A DNA stretch of 64,000 bases. Source: Pseudoxanthomonas sp. GM95 (GTDB lineage: Bacteria; Pseudomonadota; Gammaproteobacteria; Xanthomonadales; Xanthomonadaceae). Where the stretch lies: NCBI RefSeq assembly GCF_900109775.1, contig NZ_FOAX01000002.1, positions 496,001 through 560,000 on the forward strand, in the 5' to 3' direction. This document shows, piece after piece, positions 8,352 through 18,163 of this stretch. Below the pieces are notes generated by a model, which saw only the letters and a list, made by a program, of their open reading frames with translations, was not told the origin of the DNA and did no database searches. Made by a program: the position numbers and the translations under genes. Each line of letters begins with the position of its first letter. Within the stretch, counting starts at the first letter, position 1.

Positions 8352-11315
8352 TCAGAAGCGATATCGTACACCCAGGTACGCCCGGCGCCCGTAGGTGACG
8401 TATTCGCGGAAGTTGCCGTAACTGGGCTGGTAGGCCACCCGTGCTTCGTTGGTCAGGTTCATCAGTTCCAGCGACATCGACAGGTGCTTGTTGAAGCGGT
8501 AACTGGTGCGGAAATCCACCGCCGTGTTGTCGCCGTAATACCTGTTCTGCTGCGCCGCATTGCCGGTGAAGTCCTGGTAGTAGTGCGAGCGGAACTTGCC
8601 GATGGCCTGCATGCTGAACTTGCCGATGTCCCAGTACAGCGAGCCGGACAACACGTGGCGGGAAAAGCCGCTCAGGCCGGCCGTTTCGACGATGGCCGGG
8701 GTGACGATGCCGGTGGCGGTGTCGACCTGTTCGCCCAGGCGCGGGTCCTGGGTTTCGTAGTTGGCGTCGGCGTAGTTGTAGCTGACCTTGAAGCCTAGGC
8801 CGTCGAAGGGTTTGGGGAGGTAGGAGAACCGGTGCGAGGCGCTCAGTTCGAAGCCGGTCAGCGTGCTCTTCTCGTCGGTAGTCACTTCCTGGCGCACCGG
8901 CACGATCACGCTCTGGCCGTTGATGTTGTAGGGCTCGTTGACCAGCGCGGTCTGGGTGCCGCCGTTGAACTGCTTCCAGTACAGCGCGCCGGCCAGGATG
9001 GTGTCCGCGTTGGGGTACCACTCCAGCGACAGATCGCCATTCCACGACATCAGCGGCTCGGCGGCAGGGTTGCCGGCGGCGGTGATGCCATCGAGCGCGT
9101 CGGCCAGGTTGGCGTAGTTCTCGTCGTTGACGACGGTGATGGTGCGGCCGGCGCCCAGGGCGGCGATGTCCGGGCGCGACATCGCCCGGTAGGCGCCCAC
9201 GCGCAGCAGCAGGTCCGGGTGCACCTCGAAGGCGGCATTGATGCTGGGCAACAGCTTGTCGTTGCCGGCCTTGAACACGCTGGTCTGGTAGTTGCCGGTG
9301 GAGTCGAGCCTGATGGTGCCATCGCCGTTGTTGGTGATGACCAGGTCGGTGCGGGCGCCGGCCGAGCGCACATCGGTCTTCACCCAGCGCACGCCGGCAT
9401 TGCCCGAATACGGAATGCCGAACAGCTCGCTGCGGAACTCGCCCATCAGGTACAGCGACTTGGTCTTTTCGGTGACATCGACGTTGCTCGGATCGACCCG
9501 GTTGGTATCGATGTTGAGGTCGCTGCTGCCGGTCAGGGTTTCGTACAGGCAGCTCGGGTCGAAGTACGCCCAGCTGCTGATGGTGTTGCCGCTGCCGCCG
9601 TCTTCCAGGAAGTCGCTCTGCGGGAACGCGGTGCGGCAGGCCTGGTTGGCCGCGATGATCTGCGCACGGCCCGCGCCCGTTGAGGCGATGGCGGTGGTGA
9701 CGGTGTTGTCGAAGTAGGTGTAGTCGGCTTCCGAGGCGCGCAGGCCTGCCTTGACTTTGGTCAGGAAGCCGTCTTCGGGCATGTAGCTCACGTCGAAGCG
9801 CGCGGTCTTGATGGTGTGCTCGTTGTCGGTCTCGCGCGAGCTCACCTGCGCCGCGCCGGTGTAGGCATCGGCATTGTTGGGATCGAACGCCGGGTCCAGG
9901 TAGATGCTGGGGATGTCGCCGTCCTTGACCCAGTCGTAGTTGACGTAGCCGGTGGTGCCGCTGCTGATGCCGGGCACGACACCGTTGATGCCGGCACGAT
10001 TGGCCCGCAGGCGGGTGATGCGCTGGGTGTCCTGGCGCAGGGTGTGCGAGTAGGACAGGTCGGTGGAGATTTCCCACGCGGCCGACGGACGCAGGATCAG
10101 GTTCACGCCGCCGCCAGTGTATTCCTCGTTGCGGTCGTACTTGGTCGAGGTCGAATCGATCGAAGTGCTGCCGGAGAAGCTCTGCAGCACGCCGTTCTCG
10201 TCCACCACGCGGTCGTTGATGGAGCGGCGGGTGTTGGACAGGCTCAGGTCCGAGCGGTTCTCATGCCAGTTGCGGTCGGTGTGTTCGTAATCGACGTTGA
10301 GTTCGACCACGTCGTTGGGACGCCACTGCACGGCCGCGAATTCGGATTGGCGATCGTTGCGCTCCTGCTTGAGCCGGTAGATGCGGCTGCTGGGCGCCAG
10401 GTAATACGGCGCGCCGGCCGCGACCTGGTTGCCGTCCACTTCGGCACAGTTGCCGGTGTAGTTGATCTGGGTGCCATCGCAGGCATACCAGGTCGAGCCA
10501 CTGGTCATGCTTTCTTCCGGGTCGCTGCCGTCCAGCGCCTGGATGCCCAGCGACACGCCCAGCTTGCCGCCGTTCTCGAATTCGAACTGATCGATATAGC
10601 TGCCGGTGCCGCGCCAGCCGATGCCGTCCTTGTCGCGGAACTTGTTGTCGTACTCGGCCCAGGTGCCCTTGGCGTCGAGCTGGATGGCGCGCTTGCCGTA
10701 GTCCAGCGGCTTGACCGTCTCCAGGCCGATGGTGCCGGCCACGCCGCCTTCGATCAGGTCCGCGCGCTGGGTCTTGTAGATGGCCACCGTGTTGATCAGC
10801 TCGGCGGGGAACATGTTGAAGTTGACCGAGCGGTCGCCGCTGCCGTTGGTGATCTCGCGGCCGTTGAAGTTGGTGCTGCTCAGGAACGCGCCCAGGCCGC
10901 GGATCGAGATTTCCGAGGCGCCGGTCTTGTCGCGGGTGGAGGCGGCGCCGGTCAGGGTCTCGATGGCATCGGCCAGCGAGGGCGCCGGCAGGTCGCCGAT
11001 GTCCTGGGCCGAAAGCACGTCGGAGATCACCGTGTCGTCGCGCTTCTTGTCGATGGACGACTGGATGGAGGCACGCACGCCGGTGACCCGCACCTGGTCC
11101 AGGGTGGTCGGATCGCCGGCCTGCGAGGGGGTCTCGGGTGTGGTCGCGGTTTGCGCCGGCGCGTCGGCCGTGGCAGCGGCCGGCGGATTGGCCGGCGCAG
11201 CGGTCTGAGCCAGGGCCGAGCCACTGGCGGTCGCGAACAGGGCATACATCAGTGCGCTGCAGAGCGCGGTGGGACGGATGCGCCCGTGAGCCGGGCCTCC
11301 GAAATGGTGCCGCAT
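8352..11315 (-). CDS. TonB-dependent receptor of the alginate locus
   Basis: Outer-membrane receptor of 987 residues, probably for alginate oligosaccharides. An N-terminal signal peptide (about 1-36, ending SGSALAQ) is followed by a Pro/Ala-rich linker and a plug domain beginning near TTLDQVRVTGVRASIQSSID, with SIRGLGAFLSSTNFNGREI. The barrel ends in YRF. Layout and length match the TonB-Xanth-Caul type of receptor in Xanthomonas and Caulobacter polysaccharide loci. It is transcribed away from the lyase operon from a shared 279-bp control region that carries repeated operator-like sites. The substrate is inferred from the neighbours. Confidence 0.9.
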   Translation of the reverse strand: MRHHFGGPAHGRIRPTALCSALMYALFATASGSALAQTAAPANPPAAATADAPAQTATTPETPSQAGDPTTLDQVRVTGVRASIQSSIDKKRDDTVISDVLSAQDIGDLPAPSLADAIETLTGAASTRDKTGASEISIRGLGAFLSSTNFNGREITNGSGDRSVNFNMFPAELINTVAIYKTQRADLIEGGVAGTIGLETVKPLDYGKRAIQLDAKGTWAEYDNKFRDKDGIGWRGTGSYIDQFEFENGGKLGVSLGIQALDGSDPEESMTSGSTWYACDGTQINYTGNCAEVDGNQVAAGAPYYLAPSSRIYRLKQERNDRQSEFAAVQWRPNDVVELNVDYEHTDRNWHENRSDLSLSNTRRSINDRVVDENGVLQSFSGSTSIDSTSTKYDRNEEYTGGGVNLILRPSAAWEISTDLSYSHTLRQDTQRITRLRANRAGINGVVPGISSGTTGYVNYDWVKDGDIPSIYLDPAFDPNNADAYTGAAQVSSRETDNEHTIKTARFDVSYMPEDGFLTKVKAGLRASEADYTYFDNTVTTAIASTGAGRAQIIAANQACRTAFPQSDFLEDGGSGNTISSWAYFDPSCLYETLTGSSDLNIDTNRVDPSNVDVTEKTKSLYLMGEFRSELFGIPYSGNAGVRWVKTDVRSAGARTDLVITNNGDGTIRLDSTGNYQTSVFKAGNDKLLPSINAAFEVHPDLLLRVGAYRAMSRPDIAALGAGRTITVVNDENYANLADALDGITAAGNPAAEPLMSWNGDLSLEWYPNADTILAGALYWKQFNGGTQTALVNEPYNINGQSVIVPVRQEVTTDEKSTLTGFELSASHRFSYLPKPFDGLGFKVSYNYADANYETQDPRLGEQVDTATGIVTPAIVETAGLSGFSRHVLSGSLYWDIGKFSMQAIGKFRSHYYQDFTGNAAQQNRYYGDNTAVDFRTSYRFNKHLSMSLELMNLTNEARVAYQPSYGNFREYVTYGRRAYLGVRYRF

Positions 11316-11386
11316 GGTGATCTCCTCCCAGAGTGATGCCCGACGTGCATCGGGCCGGCGGCAGATTTCACCGAGTTTTACGCCAT

Positions 11387-11524
11387 GTCAACCAATTGGT
11401 TCGAAACACTACTAAGGTCTATTGGTCTGGCAATAAAAGCGAATAAATATGTGCAACTGCAGCAATAAAATGCGCCAATTATGTTTTCCAGTTAGACAAA
11501 AGTTGGACTGGCAAATTGGTTGAC
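11387..11524. promoter_or_regulatory. Divergent control region with paired operator-like repeats
   Basis: This AT-rich stretch lies between the receptor (start 11315, minus) and the PL6 gene (start 11595, plus). GTCAACCAATT occurs at 11387-11397 and, inverted, at 11514-11524. The first copy is part of the perfect palindrome AACCAATTGGTT (11390-11401). Between the two copies lie TTGGTCTGGCAA (11422-11433) and TTGGACTGGCAA (11503-11514), which differ at one base; the first is the core of the imperfect palindrome TATTG-N6-CAATA (11420-11435). The TTGGT/ACCAA half-sites resemble operators of FadR-family uronate regulators such as UxuR/ExuR. The likely binder is the GntR protein at 7501-8244; that is inference. 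Confidence 0.65.
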
Positions 11525-11594
11525 GGGTCGGATGCCTTTGCTACCATCTGTCGCACCGGTGGCCCTGGGAGGGGCGGCCAAAGGGAGGAGTGGC

Positions 11595-13808
11595 ATGCGT
11601 GTCTCCGCATCTGGCGTGTTGGCCCTGCTGATCTGGCTGGGCGCCACGATCGCGCCCGCCGCATCGGCGGGCCCGGCGCGCACGCTGCTGGTCCGCGACA
11701 TGGCGCAGTACCAGCAGGCGACGGCGTCCCTGCGGCCAGGCGATACCGTCGTCCTGGCCGATGGCACCTGGCGCGATGCGCGCCTGGTCTTCAAGGCCAG
11801 GGGCCAGGACGGCCAGCCCGTTCGCCTGACCGCGCAGACGCCGGGCAAGGTGATCCTCAGTGGCCAGTCCGACCTGCGCCTGGCCGGCGAGCATCTGGAA
11901 GTGTCCAATCTGGTGTTCCGCGATGGCTGGGCGCCGGGCGGCGAGGCGCTGTCGTTCCGCATCTCGCGCAGCGAGCGGGCCAACCACAGTCGCGTGACCG
12001 GCGTGGTGATCGATGGGTACAGCAAACCCGACCGCGGCGAGGCCGACCATTGGGTGGCGCTGTATGGCCACGACAACCGCTTTGACCACAACCAGCTGCT
12101 GGGCAAGACCAACCGCGGCACCACGCTGGTGGTGGTGCGCGATGAAGAACAGGGCCTGGACAACCGCCATCGCATCGACCACAACTGGTTCGGCCCGCGC
12201 CCCAACCTGGGCTCCAACGGCGGCGAAACCCTTCGCGTCGGCACCAGTCACGATTCGCTGAGCGATTCGCATACGGTGGTGGAAGACAACTGGTTCGAAG
12301 GCTGCGATGGCGAGGTGGAGATCGTCTCCAACAAATCCGGCGGCAACATCTATCGCGGCAACGTGTTCTTCCACTCGCGCGGCTCGATGGTGCTGCGCCA
12401 CGGCAGCGGCAACCTGGTCGAGCGCAACGTGTTCCTGGGTGGCAGCAAGGCTCACACCGGTGGCGTGCGCGTGATCAATGCGCGCCAGACCATCCGCGAC
12501 AATTATTTCGAAGGACTCGACGGACAGAACTTCGCCGCCGCCCTGAGCGTGATGTACGGCGCGGTCGATGCGCCCAAGAACCGCTACGCCCAGGTCGAGC
12601 ACGCGGTGATCGAGCGCAACACCTGGATTGCGTCGCGCCAGCTGCTGCTGGGCACCGGCATGGACGACGAGCGCAACGCCGCGCCGAAGGACAGCCGCTT
12701 CGCCAACAACCTGATCGTCAACGGCCAGGACAATCCGCTGGTGGTGCAGGGCGACATCAGCGGCATCGCGTTTGCTGGCAACGTGCAGAGCCCGATCGCA
12801 TCGCCCGGGTTTCCCGACGGCGTGGTGGCGCACACCCTTGCGATGACGCGGGCCGCCACGGGCCTGCAGGTGCCGTCCACGCCGCTGCCGGGCATCGGCG
12901 CGCCGCGCGACCTGACGCCGATCGCACGCGAAGACGTCGGCGTGACCTGGTATCCCAAGGACGCGGCGCGCGCCGCGCTGGATCGCGGTCGCACCGAATC
13001 GGTCGCGCCCGGCGACGACACGCTGACCCGCGCGGTGCAGGCGGCCACGCCCGGCCAGCGCCTGCAGCTGCGCGCCGGCCGCTATACGGTCAACGAAGTG
13101 CTGGCGCTGTCGCAGCCGCTGACCGTGCAGGGACCGGCGCAGGGCGCGGCCGAGCTGCAGTTCAGCCGGCCGGTGCTGTTCGAACTACTGCCGGGCGCGT
13201 CGCTGCGCCTGGCGCACCTGACCGTCGACGGTGCGCAGGCACCGGATGAAGCCGGCAACGCCGTGATCCGCATTGCGCCCGGCGCCAACACGGCCAACTA
13301 CACCGTGCTGATCGAAGACAGCCGGCTGGTCCATCTGGACGGCAACCGCGGCTTCGACGTGATCAATGCGGGCAAGGGCACGATGGCCGACCTGATCGCG
13401 CTGCGTCACGTGCTGGCCAGCGATGTCAGCGGACGCATCGTGTCGGCGGCGGCCGAAACCGACGATGGCGGCACCTACAACGCCGAGCGCGTGGAGATCG
13501 TCGGTTCGCAGTTCACCCGCATCGGTGGCGCGGTGGTGGACCTGTATCGCGGCGGCACCGACGAGAGCACCTTCGGCCCGGCGCTGGACGTGCGTGATTC
13601 CACGTTCCGCCAGGTGGGCCGGCGCGACGATGCCAGCCTGCGCCTGCGCGGCGTGCAACACGTGCAGCTGGTTGGCAATACCTTCGATGACAGCGCCGCC
13701 GTGCGCTTCACCCACGCCGTCGGCACGCCCACGCTGGTGGCCACGCGCAACACGTTTGCCGGTACGCCGGCGATCCAGTCCGATATTCCGGTTGAGGCCA
13801 CACGATGA
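11595..13808 (+). CDS. Polysaccharide lyase family 6 alginate lyase
   Basis: Cleaves alginate by beta-elimination. 737 residues with a signal peptide (about 1-25, cut near PAASA-GPART). The length fits a two-domain PL6 enzyme with two parallel beta-helices, as in AlyGC. The catalytic pair is visible: Lys247 in SNKSGGN and Arg268 in MVLRHGSGN, 21 residues apart, the same spacing as AlyGC K220/R241. The right-handed helix repeats (ERNVF, RDNYF, ANNLI) run through both halves. The ATG at 11595 follows a strong GGGAGGAG site. It opens the lyase operon and overlaps the PL17 gene by 4 bp. MG versus M preference cannot be read reliably from the sequence. Confidence 0.93.
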   Translation: MRVSASGVLALLIWLGATIAPAASAGPARTLLVRDMAQYQQATASLRPGDTVVLADGTWRDARLVFKARGQDGQPVRLTAQTPGKVILSGQSDLRLAGEHLEVSNLVFRDGWAPGGEALSFRISRSERANHSRVTGVVIDGYSKPDRGEADHWVALYGHDNRFDHNQLLGKTNRGTTLVVVRDEEQGLDNRHRIDHNWFGPRPNLGSNGGETLRVGTSHDSLSDSHTVVEDNWFEGCDGEVEIVSNKSGGNIYRGNVFFHSRGSMVLRHGSGNLVERNVFLGGSKAHTGGVRVINARQTIRDNYFEGLDGQNFAAALSVMYGAVDAPKNRYAQVEHAVIERNTWIASRQLLLGTGMDDERNAAPKDSRFANNLIVNGQDNPLVVQGDISGIAFAGNVQSPIASPGFPDGVVAHTLAMTRAATGLQVPSTPLPGIGAPRDLTPIAREDVGVTWYPKDAARAALDRGRTESVAPGDDTLTRAVQAATPGQRLQLRAGRYTVNEVLALSQPLTVQGPAQGAAELQFSRPVLFELLPGASLRLAHLTVDGAQAPDEAGNAVIRIAPGANTANYTVLIEDSRLVHLDGNRGFDVINAGKGTMADLIALRHVLASDVSGRIVSAAAETDDGGTYNAERVEIVGSQFTRIGGAVVDLYRGGTDESTFGPALDVRDSTFRQVGRRDDASLRLRGVQHVQLVGNTFDDSAAVRFTHAVGTPTLVATRNTFAGTPAIQSDIPVEATR

Positions 13809-16069
13809 TCCGACCCACCTCCCTGTCCCTGCTGCTGGCCGCCACGCTGGCGCTGTCCGCCGCGCCGGTGCTGATGCCGGCTGCCCATGCGGCCACCACC
13901 CAGCACGCTGCGGACGCCGCGCCGGTCCTGGTGACGCTGGATGAGTGGAAGGCGATGACCGCGCAGGGCAAGTCCGCGCCGCTGTTCGCCAAGGAGCAGG
14001 CCAAGGCCGCCAAGGAACTGGACAAGCAGATCAAGCGCGGCATCGACGTGCCGGTGCCCAAGGATCCGGGCGGCGGCTACACGCACGAGCAGCACAAGCG
14101 CAATTACCAGGCCATCGAAGCGGCCGGCACGCTGTATCGCCTGACCGGCGACATGCGCTACGCCGAGTACGCACGCGACATGCTGCTGCAGTACGCCAAG
14201 CTGTATCCCACGCTGGGCCCGCATCCGGCCGGGCGCAGCGAAGTCCCGGGCCGCCTGTTCTGGCAGACGCTCAATGATTCGGTGTGGGTGGTGCATGCGA
14301 TCGCCGGCTACGACGCGATCCGCGACACGCTCAGCGCTGCGGACCGCAAGAGCATCGATGACAACGTGTTCCGCGCGATGGCGCGCTTCATGTCCGATGA
14401 GTCGGCCGACAACTTCAACAAGATCCACAACCATGCCACCTGGGCGGTCGCCGCCGTCGGCATGAGCGGCTACGTGCTGCGCGACGAAACGCTGGTCAAC
14501 AAGGCGTTGAAGGGCACGAAACAGGACGGCAACGCCGGCTTCCTCAAGCAGATCGACCAGCTGTTCTCGCCCGATGGTTATTACGAGGAAGGCCCGTACT
14601 ACCAGCGCTATGCGCTGGCGCCCTTCATCCTGTTCGCCGATGCGATCGCGCGCAACGAGCCGCAGCGCAAGATCTTCCAGTACCGCGACGGCGTGCTGCT
14701 CAAGGCGGTCGATACGCTGGTGCAGACCAGCTACGGCGGCTATTTCTTCCCGCTGAACGACGCGATCCTGGACAAGGGCGTGGACACCGAGGAGCTGGTC
14801 GCCGGCATCGACATCGCCTATGCGCAGACTGGCGATGCGCGCCTGCTCGCGGTCGCCCAGCAGCAGAAACGCGTGCTGCTCAGTCCCGAAGGCCTGGCCG
14901 TTGCGCAGGCGCTGCAGGAGAAGAAGGCGAAACCATTCGCCTTCCATCCCACGCTGCTGCGCGATGGCGGCGACGGCACCCAGGGCGCGATGGCGATCCT
15001 GCGCATGAATGGCGACGACGGCCAGACCCTGGTGATGAAGAACACCACCCAGGGCATGGGCCACGGCCACTTCGACAAGCTCAACTGGATCTTCTACGAC
15101 AACGGCCAGCGCGTGGTCACCGACTACGGCGCCGCGCGCTTCCTCAACGTCGAGGCCAAGCAGGGCGGCATCTACCTGCCGGAGAACAAGAGCTGGGCCA
15201 AGCAGACCGTGGCCCACAACACGCTGGTGGTCGATGAGACCAGCCACTTCGACGGCGACTGGAAGATCGGCGAGCAGCGTCCGCCCAAGCAGCTGCTGTT
15301 CGCCACCAGCGACGACACCCAGGTCAGCGCCGCACGCATGGAGGGCGCCTATCCGGGCGTCAGCTTCACCCGCACGATGGCGCTGGTGTCGCATCCGGAG
15401 TTGAGCGAGCCGGTGGTGATCGACCTGTTGCGCGTGCACGGCGACAAGCCGGCGCGTTACGACCTGCCGCTACACTATGCCGGGCACGTGATGCAGGTCG
15501 GCTTCAAGGCCGAACGCGCGCTGGCCGAGCGGCCGGTGCTGGGCAAGGACAACGGCTACCAACACCTGTGGGTGGATGCGGTCTCGCAGCCGGCCTCCGA
15601 ACAGCGCACGCTGGAATGGCTGCTGGATGGGCGCTTCTACACCTATCGCTTCGCCGGCAGCGCGCCGAGCCGCGCGATCCTGGCCGAGAGCGGGGCCAAC
15701 GATCCGGACTTCAACCTGCGCCGCGAGCCGGTGCTGATCCAGCGCATGGACGGGCAGAAGGACGCGACCTTCTTCGGCGTGTTGGAACCGCATGGCGAAT
15801 ACAACGGCACCGCCGAATACGTGCGCGGCGCCAACAGCCGCATCGACAAGCTCGAACGCGTGCGCGGCAGCGACGCCGACGTGATCGTGCTGACCATCGC
15901 CGGTGGCAAGACGCTGGCGCTGGCGGTGGCCGACGATCCGGACAAGGCCGATGTCGAGCATCACGTCAGCGGCAATGGCTACGACTATCGCTGGCGCGGC
16001 GGCTGGGCGCGCTTCGATGCCAAGTCCGGCGCCGCCAGCGGCGCTGCACAGCAGGCGAAGACGCCATGA
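13805..16069 (+). CDS. Polysaccharide lyase family 17 exolytic oligoalginate lyase
   Basis: Releases unsaturated monouronate (which becomes DEH) from alginate oligomers. 754 residues with a signal peptide (about 1-30, PAAHA-ATT), an alpha/alpha-toroid N-terminal domain, then a heparinase II/III-like beta domain from about 400. Asn209 and His210 in KIHNHATWA and Tyr266 in GPYYQRYA match N201, H202 and Y258 of Alg17c in residue type and spacing. GHGHFDKLNW lies in the heparinase-like domain. Its ATG overlaps the PL6 stop (ATGA), and its own stop overlaps the next gene the same way, so the three are translationally coupled. Confidence 0.94.
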   Translation: MIRPTSLSLLLAATLALSAAPVLMPAAHAATTQHAADAAPVLVTLDEWKAMTAQGKSAPLFAKEQAKAAKELDKQIKRGIDVPVPKDPGGGYTHEQHKRNYQAIEAAGTLYRLTGDMRYAEYARDMLLQYAKLYPTLGPHPAGRSEVPGRLFWQTLNDSVWVVHAIAGYDAIRDTLSAADRKSIDDNVFRAMARFMSDESADNFNKIHNHATWAVAAVGMSGYVLRDETLVNKALKGTKQDGNAGFLKQIDQLFSPDGYYEEGPYYQRYALAPFILFADAIARNEPQRKIFQYRDGVLLKAVDTLVQTSYGGYFFPLNDAILDKGVDTEELVAGIDIAYAQTGDARLLAVAQQQKRVLLSPEGLAVAQALQEKKAKPFAFHPTLLRDGGDGTQGAMAILRMNGDDGQTLVMKNTTQGMGHGHFDKLNWIFYDNGQRVVTDYGAARFLNVEAKQGGIYLPENKSWAKQTVAHNTLVVDETSHFDGDWKIGEQRPPKQLLFATSDDTQVSAARMEGAYPGVSFTRTMALVSHPELSEPVVIDLLRVHGDKPARYDLPLHYAGHVMQVGFKAERALAERPVLGKDNGYQHLWVDAVSQPASEQRTLEWLLDGRFYTYRFAGSAPSRAILAESGANDPDFNLRREPVLIQRMDGQKDATFFGVLEPHGEYNGTAEYVRGANSRIDKLERVRGSDADVIVLTIAGGKTLALAVADDPDKADVEHHVSGNGYDYRWRGGWARFDAKSGAASGAAQQAKTP

Positions 16070-17349
16070 CCCGCACCCGCTCGGCCGTGCGCTGGATGAT
16101 CGTGGGCATGATCGCCGTGGCCACGGTGATCAACTACATCGACCGCAACGCGCTGGCCGTGATGTGGCCGGAAATCGCCAAGGACGTCGGCGCGACCAAG
16201 GAGGACTACGCGCTGCTGGTGACGGTGTTCATGCTGTTCTATGCCGCGGGCCAGTTCGTGTTCGGCCGGCTGTTCGACATCATCGGCACGCGCATGGGCT
16301 TCGCGTTGTCGATCGGCGTGTGGTCGATCTCGATCGCCCTGCATTCGGTCACCCATTCGATCCTGTCCTTCAGCATCGTGCGCGCCATGCTGGGCATCAG
16401 CGAGGCCGGCGCCTGGCCCGGCGCGGTCAAGGCCAATGCCGAGTGGTTTCCCGCCCGCGAACGCGCGCTGGCGCAAGGCATCTTCAACGCCGGGGCATCG
16501 GTGGGCGCGATCATCTCCGCACCGCTGATCGCGCTGCTGTTCCTGTGGCTAGGCTGGCGCGGCACTTTCATCTTGGTCGGCGCGATCGGCTTCGTCTGGC
16601 TGCTGCCGTGGCTCGTGATCTATCGCGCGGGTCCGGACAAGCATCCGTGGGTGAGCGAAGCCGAGCGCGTACTGATCCTGGACAAGCCGCTGCACGCCGA
16701 TCCCAATCCCGCACTGGAGTACCTGCCGACCGTGCGCGAGTTGATGTCGCACCGGCAGAGCTGGGGCATCGTGGTGTCGCGGTTCTTCCTCGATCCGATC
16801 TGGTGGCTGTTCGTGTCGTGGCTGCCGATCTACCTGGCCGAAACCTTCGGCTTCGACATCAAGCAGATCGGCATCTTCGCCTGGGTGCCGTACGTGGGCG
16901 CGGCGATCGGCAGCCTGCTCGGCGGCTGGCTGTCGGGCCGGTTGATCGCCCGCGGCTGGAGCGTGGACCGCGCACGCAAATGGTCGATCACGATCGGCTG
17001 CGTGGTGATGGCGCCGGCGCTGCTGGGCGCAGTGCTGGCCACCGATCCGCTGTGGGCGGTGATCACCATTGCCGCGGTGCTGTTCGGCTTCCAGGTCGCG
17101 ATCGGCAACATCCAGACCCTGCCGGGCGACCTGTTCAGTGGCAAGTCCGTTGGCTCGATGGCCGGCATCGGCGGCATGGCCGCGGTGGCCGGCACGCTGA
17201 TCACCACGTGGCTGGTGCCGGTGATGACCGCCAAGTCTTACGCCCCGATTTTCATCCTGGTCGCCGCACTGGTGCCGCTGTCGCTGATCGCGACGTGGTG
17301 GATCACCGGCCCGATCAAGAAGCTCGACGGTCCCGCACGACGCGGCTGA
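16066..17349 (+). CDS. MFS transporter, ACS (anion:cation symporter) type, probable DEH/uronate uptake
   Basis: Inner-membrane carrier of 427 residues with about 12 hydrophobic helices. The first helix holds VATVINYIDRNALAVM, typical of ACS-family hexuronate and galactarate transporters (ExuT/GudP relatives). The loop RLFDIIGTRMGFALS between helices 2 and 3 is the MFS signature. ATGA overlap with the PL17 gene puts it in the same transcript. Given the lyases before it and DEH-handling enzymes after it, unsaturated monouronate or DEH is the likely cargo. Confidence 0.88.
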   Translation: MTRTRSAVRWMIVGMIAVATVINYIDRNALAVMWPEIAKDVGATKEDYALLVTVFMLFYAAGQFVFGRLFDIIGTRMGFALSIGVWSISIALHSVTHSILSFSIVRAMLGISEAGAWPGAVKANAEWFPARERALAQGIFNAGASVGAIISAPLIALLFLWLGWRGTFILVGAIGFVWLLPWLVIYRAGPDKHPWVSEAERVLILDKPLHADPNPALEYLPTVRELMSHRQSWGIVVSRFFLDPIWWLFVSWLPIYLAETFGFDIKQIGIFAWVPYVGAAIGSLLGGWLSGRLIARGWSVDRARKWSITIGCVVMAPALLGAVLATDPLWAVITIAAVLFGFQVAIGNIQTLPGDLFSGKSVGSMAGIGGMAAVAGTLITTWLVPVMTAKSYAPIFILVAALVPLSLIATWWITGPIKKLDGPARRG

Positions 17350-17390
17350 CCTGCTGTTCCTTTTCTCTCCCCACTTCTTAAGGACATTCC

Positions 17391-18143
17391 ATGGATTTCA
17401 AAGACAAGGTCGCCATCGTCACCGGCGGTGGTCGCGATATCGGTCGCGAGGTTTCGATCAAGCTGGCCGCAGCCGGCGCCAAGGTCGTGGTCAATTACGC
17501 CAACGACGACGCCAGCGCGCAGGCGACGGTCAAGCAGATCACCGACGCGGGCGGCACCGCGATCGTGCATCGCGCCGACGTCAGCGATGCCAAGGCCGTC
17601 GAAGGCCTGGTCGCGGCCACGCAGGCGGCGTTCGGCCAGAAGATCGACGTGCTGGTGAATGTCGCCGGCGGCATGGTCGAGCGTCGTACGCTGGCCGACA
17701 TCGACGAGGCGTTCTTCCACAAGGTCATGGACCTCAATCTCACCTCCACCTACCTCACCACGCGCGCGGTCGTGCCGCACATGGCGCAGGGCGCGGCGAT
17801 CGTGAACTTCGCCTCGCAGGCCGGGCGCGACGGCGGCGGTCCGGGCGCGGCGATCTACGCCACGTCCAAGGCCGGCGTGATGACCTTCACCCGGGCGATG
17901 GCCAAGGAACTTGGGCCCAAGGGCATCCGCGTCAACTCGCTGTGCTGCGGCATGATCGCCACGCGTTTCCATGACGATTTCACCAAGCCGGAAGTGCGCA
18001 CCGCCGTGGCCGGCGCCACGCCGCTGCGTCGCCAGGGCGATGCGGCCGAGGCGGCCGATGTCGCGGTGTATCTGGCCTCTTCGGCGGCCAGCTTCATCCA
18101 GGGCGCCAACCTGGACGTCAACGGCGGCACCTACTTTTCCTGA
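17391..18143 (+). CDS. SDR-family oxidoreductase, probable DEH reductase
   Basis: 250-residue short-chain dehydrogenase. The nucleotide-binding motif TGGGRDIG is at the N-terminus, NVAGG near residue 90, the catalytic Ser in NFASQAG and Tyr-Lys in YATSK. An acidic residue after beta-2 is replaced by VNYAND, leaving the NADH/NADPH choice open. AAGGAC precedes the ATG. In alginate loci an SDR at this place reduces 4-deoxy-L-erythro-5-hexoseulose uronate to 2-keto-3-deoxygluconate; assignment here rests on context plus fold. Confidence 0.87.
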   Translation: MDFKDKVAIVTGGGRDIGREVSIKLAAAGAKVVVNYANDDASAQATVKQITDAGGTAIVHRADVSDAKAVEGLVAATQAAFGQKIDVLVNVAGGMVERRTLADIDEAFFHKVMDLNLTSTYLTTRAVVPHMAQGAAIVNFASQAGRDGGGPGAAIYATSKAGVMTFTRAMAKELGPKGIRVNSLCCGMIATRFHDDFTKPEVRTAVAGATPLRRQGDAAEAADVAVYLASSAASFIQGANLDVNGGTYFS

Positions 18144-18163
18144 TGTCGCCTGGGAGGGCCTTT

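Noticed and set aside
9816..11336. 506-codon plus-strand frame opposite the alginate receptor
   Set aside because: Mirror frame of a well-supported receptor; low-complexity Gly/Val/Ala composition and no motif.
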